64,000 nucleotides of DNA from Symbiodinium natans (lineage: Eukaryota > Sar > Dinophyceae > Suessiales > Symbiodiniaceae), in assembly GCA_905221605.1 (NCBI GenBank), contig CAJNDS010000102.1, positions 62,001 through 126,000 of the forward strand, read 5' to 3'. A program made the position numbers and the translations under genes. Positions 58,966 through 64,000 of the stretch are shown here, piece after piece (position 1 is the first letter of the stretch; the number at the start of each line of letters is the position of its first letter). The notes under the pieces were generated by a model that did no database searches, was not told the origin of the DNA, and saw only the letters and a program-made list of their open reading frames with translations.

Positions 58966-59280
58966 GGGTTTAGGGTTTATAGGGTTTAGGGTTTTTAGGG
59001 TTTTTAGGGTTTATAGGGTTTATAGGGTTTATAGGGTTTATAGGGTTTATAGGGTTTATAGGGTTTATAGGGTTTATAGGGTTTATAGGGTTTATAGGGT
59101 TTAGGGCTTAGGGTGTATAGGGCTTATAGGGGTTTATAGGGTTTATAGGGGTTTATAGGGTTTACAGGGCTTATAGGGGTTTATAGGGTTACAGGGTTTA
59201 CAGGGTTTATAGGGTTCGTAGGGTTTATAGGGTTATAGGGTTTATAGGGTTTATAGGGTTGATAGGGTTTATAGCGTTTT
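58966..59280 (+). repeat. GGGTTTATA array (9-10 bp telomere-derived variant)
   Basis: More than 25 units of TTTATAGGG with TTTAGGG and TTACAGGG variants. A homogenised derivative of the telomere unit. Confidence 0.95.
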
Positions 59281-61659
59281 GGGGTTTCCGGGGTTACGGA
59301 CCTGGGATGCTTTACCAACAACCCCATGTCCCGGAAATATGTCCTATGTGCCTATAGTAAAGTTCTCGACGGCTATACGTGCTGGGCACAGATTCTACTT
59401 CTAGGGGGGGGGGGGGGGGAGACTTTTGGGTGGTGCTACTTCTCGGCCGCACCCCTGTGGAGCTTTCAGGGTTCAGGAATTGCAAGTGGGGTTCTCGGTG
59501 AACCTCAAGCCGCAGAACAGATGGGCATTTCCCATAAAAGGGGTACCCCTAATACACCCCAAAATACTACACATCCTTGGTATAGGAAGCCCGCAAAGAA
59601 GGTACCCCCCCCCCCCATTTTCGGAAACCCTAAACCCTATAAACCCTGATTATAAACCTATTAACGTTTAGACCAACCCCACGACTGAACTACGCAAGGC
59701 CTCATTGTCACATCCCGGTTAGCACCGTTGGCCCAGTCAACCCTAAACCCTAAGCAATGAACCCTTTTTCAGCATCCACCCTGAACCCCAATCCCTAAGA
59801 CCCTAATCTACCATGATCAACCCTACACGCTAAACGTGCGTTTTTCGTGCGAGCCCCGGGCTTCTAAGCTGGAGGTCTGGCGGCCGTGCTGAAAACGCCC
59901 TATGCGCAATCAAAGCCCTCGAACTCAAGGCCTGTTCAGGGATCCCAAAAGTGATGCAGGGGCTACATATGGTCTGCAAAGAATACAGGGGCTATTTAGG
60001 GGAATAAGATTTGAGGGCCCCTTTTCTTGTAGGGATCTCTCCATACTATCGGCCATGGAGCCCCAAAACCCCTGAACCCGAACAACCCCGCAGAACCCCC
60101 TGAAGCCCTGAGCCCTATCAACTCCAGTGGCAGGCCAGACGCTGGAAAGCCACATTGCGCGCCAGGCCACATGCCTTCTTGCAACTAGAAAGCTCTTGCC
60201 AGGAGGTTGGGGTTTAGGGTTTAGGGTTTATCTATAAGGTAGTTGTATGGGCCCTGAATACGGCCCGTTACCTCCTTTAAAGGTGCTGAAGTATGGGCCC
60301 TTGGGTTGTAGGGGTATGTAAGGGGTCCCCTTTTAAGGGCCCATACCAAGGGACCATGAAACGACCCTGAAAATTTGGTAGGTTCCCAACTACCAAGACT
60401 TATGAGCTGCATCAGGGCATACCGTGTTGCCAGGTCCAGGTGCTTGTATTTAGGAGACTACAAGCTTGGACAAAACTCCCTCACACCACCCAGTTTCCAA
60501 CCTCACCCGAGATCCTAATCCCTTTTGACGCTTTTACGGTTTGGGGGAACCCTAAACCCTAAACCCTAAACCCTAAACCCTAAATAAAGGACCCCTCAAG
60601 CCTTGCCACAACTCTGGCAGTAGCTATACTAGACCCAGGAGTAACCTATGAATAAAAAGGGTACCCTTTGTGGTTTAAAGGGGCTTGGGGGTTTAGGTCC
60701 CCTAAAAAAGGAACTTAGAGGCCCCCTCAAGTTTCGTCCGTGCGTCCACTCGGCCCCTGAAAGACCCAGACTTTTTTGCATATTGTAGCTCTACCAGTCT
60801 GCCGCAGTCTACCCTTTGCGATTTAAGAAATACTGATTATACTCCCTTGCAGCAGCCTCGGGTCGCACGCAGGGAAACCGCAGCAAGCAGCCAAGCAGTA
60901 GAATCATGACACCGCCATCTACTAAACTCTCGCCACTCCCGCGTGGCATGCCACGGAAAAAAAAGAAGCACGCTGAAGGAACTTGTGCACCTTCAAAACC
61001 CCAAACCCCAAACTTTGGCCCAAACCCAAAACCCTAAACCCCTCCCTTATCCCTTTTGCACCCCAAACCCTAAACCCTAAACCCTAAACCCTAAACCCTA
61101 AACCCTCCCTTATCCCTAAACCCTAAACCTACAACCCCCCCCCCCCCCCTGCCTCCTTCGGGAGCCACTGCCTCCCAGGGCTGCGCGGCAGGTCTCGGAG
61201 GACTCGCGTGGGGCTGCGGGTAGTTGCCGGAGTGGTCCTGTGCTCTTTCAGGCTTTGCCCGGGGTGTCCGGGACTGCCCTAGCCTTGTCCGGGAACCCTA
61301 AACCCTAAACCCTAAAGGTTTCAGGGCTTTCAGGGTGTTTTGGAGTTTTCGGGTTTCAGGCGGGGCGTCAAGGGGAGATCGGGCCTTGTGCAGAGGGTAA
61401 TTAGGGGGGTTCAGGCTACTGTATTTCATGCTTCGGAATGGTTACCTGCCCCGAAGCCCTAAACCCTAAACCCAGCTCATCCAAAACATTCCCCGACCCG
61501 TGGAATGATGCTTCCCTGACCTGGGCTTACTTGGGGCTTCCGACTTCTTTTATGGGGGTGCTCGAATGAGGATTATAGTATTTGGGGGTATATTTGGGGT
61601 ACCCCTATGCTGGGAAATGCCCACTTAAGTACATCAGGCATGGTTTGAACAGCCCAGCC

Positions 61660-61760
61660 TAGGATGCACTTCGTACCTCCGGCTGAGATTTTGCGGCGGT
61701 GGAGCTTTCAGCGCTTGGCTGCTTTTTCATCGAAGCAGAGACCAACAAGAAAGGCCAAAG
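61660..61760 (-). CDS. Candidate exon
   Basis: Minus-strand frame LWPFLLVSASMKKQPSAESS then TAAKSQPE up to GAG|GTACGA, a good donor. No family recognised. Neighbouring minus-strand fragments at 61840-61900 and 62155-62285 may be further exons. Confidence 0.35.
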
Positions 61761-62105
61761 CTTACTGGTGCTTACTGTTATTTTATGTATATTTTGTGGG
61801 GGGGGGAGGGGGGATCCCAGGATAATGCATGTAAATACCTCCCTGCACACGCCCCAGCTGCCTCCGACGGAAAGATCTCCTCGCGACCTTGTCAAAGACA
61901 CCACCCCCCCCCCCCCGGTACCTTAAACCCTGAACCCCAAACCCTTTTCCAAGAGACCACGCCCGCCTCCTGAACCCCAAACCCTAAACCCTGAACTGAA
62001 CCCTAGTGAATCCTAAACCCTGCACCCTGAATCCTGCAGGGTGGGGCGGTTTTGAGGTGGGGCTGGGGGTTTCGGAGGTTGCAAGGGTTCGTGTTCATCA
62101 TTTTT

Positions 62106-62136
<31 letters not shown>

Positions 62137-62545
62137 TTGGGTGGTTGGGAAGTTGGTGCTGTGTGCTGCAGGAAGTCTTTATAGAACAGCAGGCGGCGTT
62201 TCTTCGTCTTCGGCACCCTTAAGAAATAGAAACATACCTTCTGAAACATTCTCTTCGGAAGCTTCAGCCCCAAGCATTCTACCAACCCTACAAGCCTTAT
62301 AAAAAAAACCCTGCAAACCCTATAAACCCTACTTCAAAAAATGAAGAAGCTCTTTTTGGCCGACTGTCACCCTCATCCAGCCCACAGCATGCTACAAAAA
62401 CCCTATAAAAAATCCATAAACCCTATAAACCCTAAACCCTAAACCCTTAAACCCTAAACCCTAAACCCTATAAAATCCATAAACCATAAAAACCCTAAGC
62501 TCTTGGCCGACCATCACCTTCATCCCAGCCCAAGTAGCTGGGCTA

Positions 62546-62636
62546 TTGGGCCTTAAAATCCTCATAATGAACCCTATGAAGGGCCTTTTAAGGGATTATA
62601 GGGTATAATAGCCCATCCTGGCAAGTAGCTGGGCAT
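62546..62636. mobile_element. Family B element with flanking duplication
   Basis: The core GGGCTATT...AATAGCCCATCCTGGC is flanked by AAGTAGCTGGGC at both sides (62528-62548 region and 62622-62634). This supports a short target duplication for family B. Confidence 0.6.
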
Positions 62637-64000
62637 GTTCGGTTGTCTCCCTGGCAACGACCCGTGGTCCGGGGGAGCCATGTGCTGCGCGTGCTGCGCA
62701 GGGTAGCGGTGTGCCTGGGTTGGCCCAGGGCTTTGCGCTGAGCCTGGGGGCCCTCGTTGCCCATACGGTTTTTCTGATTGGTTAGACCTACTAAGTAAGG
62801 GTAGTTGCTACTAAGCTGTAGGTAAAGAGGGTTCCCAGGATGGGACGCGGAGGTGCTTCTTGAACCTATTGAGCGCTCCGGGTGCTTTTGGTCATTTCTC
62901 CTGCTTTCAGGGTCCTGAAATATGACAGAGGTACAAAGAGTTGGCTTACTACACGGAAGTTCCTGTAGCTGTGTCGCTGTGGCTGTTGCGGCTCGCGACT
63001 CCAATGCGCCCAATGCCCTAAATCCTTTTTGCATCCAGCAGTAGCCCTAAGCCCTAAATTCCTAAACTCTAAAACCTAAACCCTAACCCTAGACCCCAAA
63101 ACGAGCCCGTCGTAATCCCTTGAAAGATTGTCGCCCCAGAACGTAGACTAGTCTAGACCTTACACATGTTCGAGGCGTGCAGGATAGATGGATATTGCCA
63201 AGACAGAAGATAGGGGGCACCCTGAATAGCCCTAGTCTACCCCACAATGCTATATGATAATCCTTAATCTAAGGGAACTCCAGAAAAAGGGTACCCCTGT
63301 TTCCGGAACCTCCCCCAAAAGCACCACGAACCCCAAAACCTGGGCAGGACGCAGCCACAGGCGTAAAGAGGCTGACGGGGGTATCGGCGCGCTGCTGCAG
63401 CTGGCCGCTGCCCATCTTGGCTCTTGTGGATTTTGATTTTTGGCATTTAGGGTTTAGGGTCCGGGGGGCAACCGAAGGAGGACAGGGAACAAAACAGTCA
63501 ACCCCAACAGAAGCCCTTAATACCCCTGGAACAACCAACAACCGAACAGCAAGACCCCAAACCAAGGGCACACTTTTTACGAAATCTTCGACCGCTTTGG
63601 TCATGGCTTGAGCCAACGATTATCGGGTTCATTGACCCTTGAACCTCCAATACCAACTCCTTTCTACAATACCAATTGCAGCTCCGCACTCCCCCTGTCC
63701 TAGGATTTCCTAGGACACATTGGAGATGCCGTTCTTTGGCCAAAAACCGCCATTTAGGCAGCAGCCAGCTGCTTGAAATGCACATTATGGTTTAACGTCA
63801 TCCAGGACGAACCTTCAGCTCATTGGCTGAATCCTTTACCATTGAGGATTTCTTCACCTCGTACTTGGAAAATTCACGTTCCAGCGGCCCGTTCCTCACC
63901 AAGGAACTCAGCATTCACCACCCAGCCATCCTTGAGGCAATGCTTACAAAGCGTCTTAGCCCTGGGCTGTGAATATCGCAGAACATCACAGTCACTGCTT

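Larger units (their letters stand above)
59300..64000. other. Host right end: repeats and candidate exons only
   Basis: Apart from the candidates near 61.7 kb and a minus-strand frame MGSGQLQQRADTPVSLFTPV at ~63340-63425, I see only scattered CCCTAAA units, poly-C/G runs and MITE-like fragments. Confidence 0.4.

Noticed and set aside
58898-59104. Frame of repeated YRVYRV
   Set aside because: Translation of the TTTATAGGG array.

Overview
The window is a piece of a microbial eukaryote nuclear genome carrying one complete integrated DNA virus. The host sequence (1-1432 and 23465-64000) is full of interstitial Arabidopsis-type telomere repeats (TTTAGGG/CCCTAAA), long poly-C/poly-G runs, short inverted-repeat (MITE-like) elements and microsatellites. 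Short exon-like reading frames lie almost all on the minus strand. Two splice sites look like GC rather than GT donors, and one intron coincides with an inverted-repeat element. The best-supported multi-exon host gene resembles the DUF1796 (papain-like peptidase) families I associate with dinoflagellates. Together these point to a dinoflagellate or related alga, but that is an inference.

Positions 1433-23464 are a 22-kb Polinton-like virus (PLV) provirus. It has 324-bp terminal inverted repeats and is inserted in a poly-C tract. Layout: a GC-rich left module with a ubiquitin-like protein (1978-3177), a 21-bp tandem repeat and degenerate telomere-like repeats. A protein-primed-type family B DNA polymerase (4358-8245) and two duplicated small genes follow. 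The morphogenesis block holds two small minus-strand genes, an FtsK/HerA-type packaging ATPase, a coiled-coil protein and a long fibre ending in an S74 chaperone domain. It continues with the double-jelly-roll major capsid protein, a GIY-YIG nuclease, a lipase and the penton/minor capsid protein. A right module has four probable virion or accessory proteins, a zinc-finger protein, a retroviral-type DDE integrase and two more small genes. All recognised viral reading frames are uninterrupted. No capsid-maturation protease was found.

Two regulatory signatures stand out in the provirus. Six genes (the polymerase, two duplicated genes and three right-end genes) share an upstream box, ACTTAAAGA followed by a TATAATATTA-like segment, and capsid genes lack it. 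Most gene junctions carry AT-rich palindromes with 8-15 bp stems, recalling hairpin-defined transcript ends in mimiviruses.

Host region: 24762-26270 encodes a pentameric ligand-gated ion channel-like protein with an EF-hand exon just downstream. About 50.4-58.0 kb holds a DUF1796-like gene assembled here from ten small exons, preceding a 2OG-Fe(II)-oxygenase-like exon (47820-48690). Further candidate minus-strand exons lie between 26.9 and 47.3 kb. The most unusual host signal is the placement of telomeric arrays. On the plus strand, many exon candidates have CCCTAAA arrays on the left and TTTAGGG arrays on the right. Many introns therefore start with sense TTTAGGG and end with sense CCCTAAA, an arrangement able to fold the intron ends together. 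One intron (47074-47216) is an inverted-repeat element with a near-perfect 8-bp target duplication. Another site (52504-52590) shows a telomere-repeat insertion flanked by a 23-bp duplication of exon sequence.
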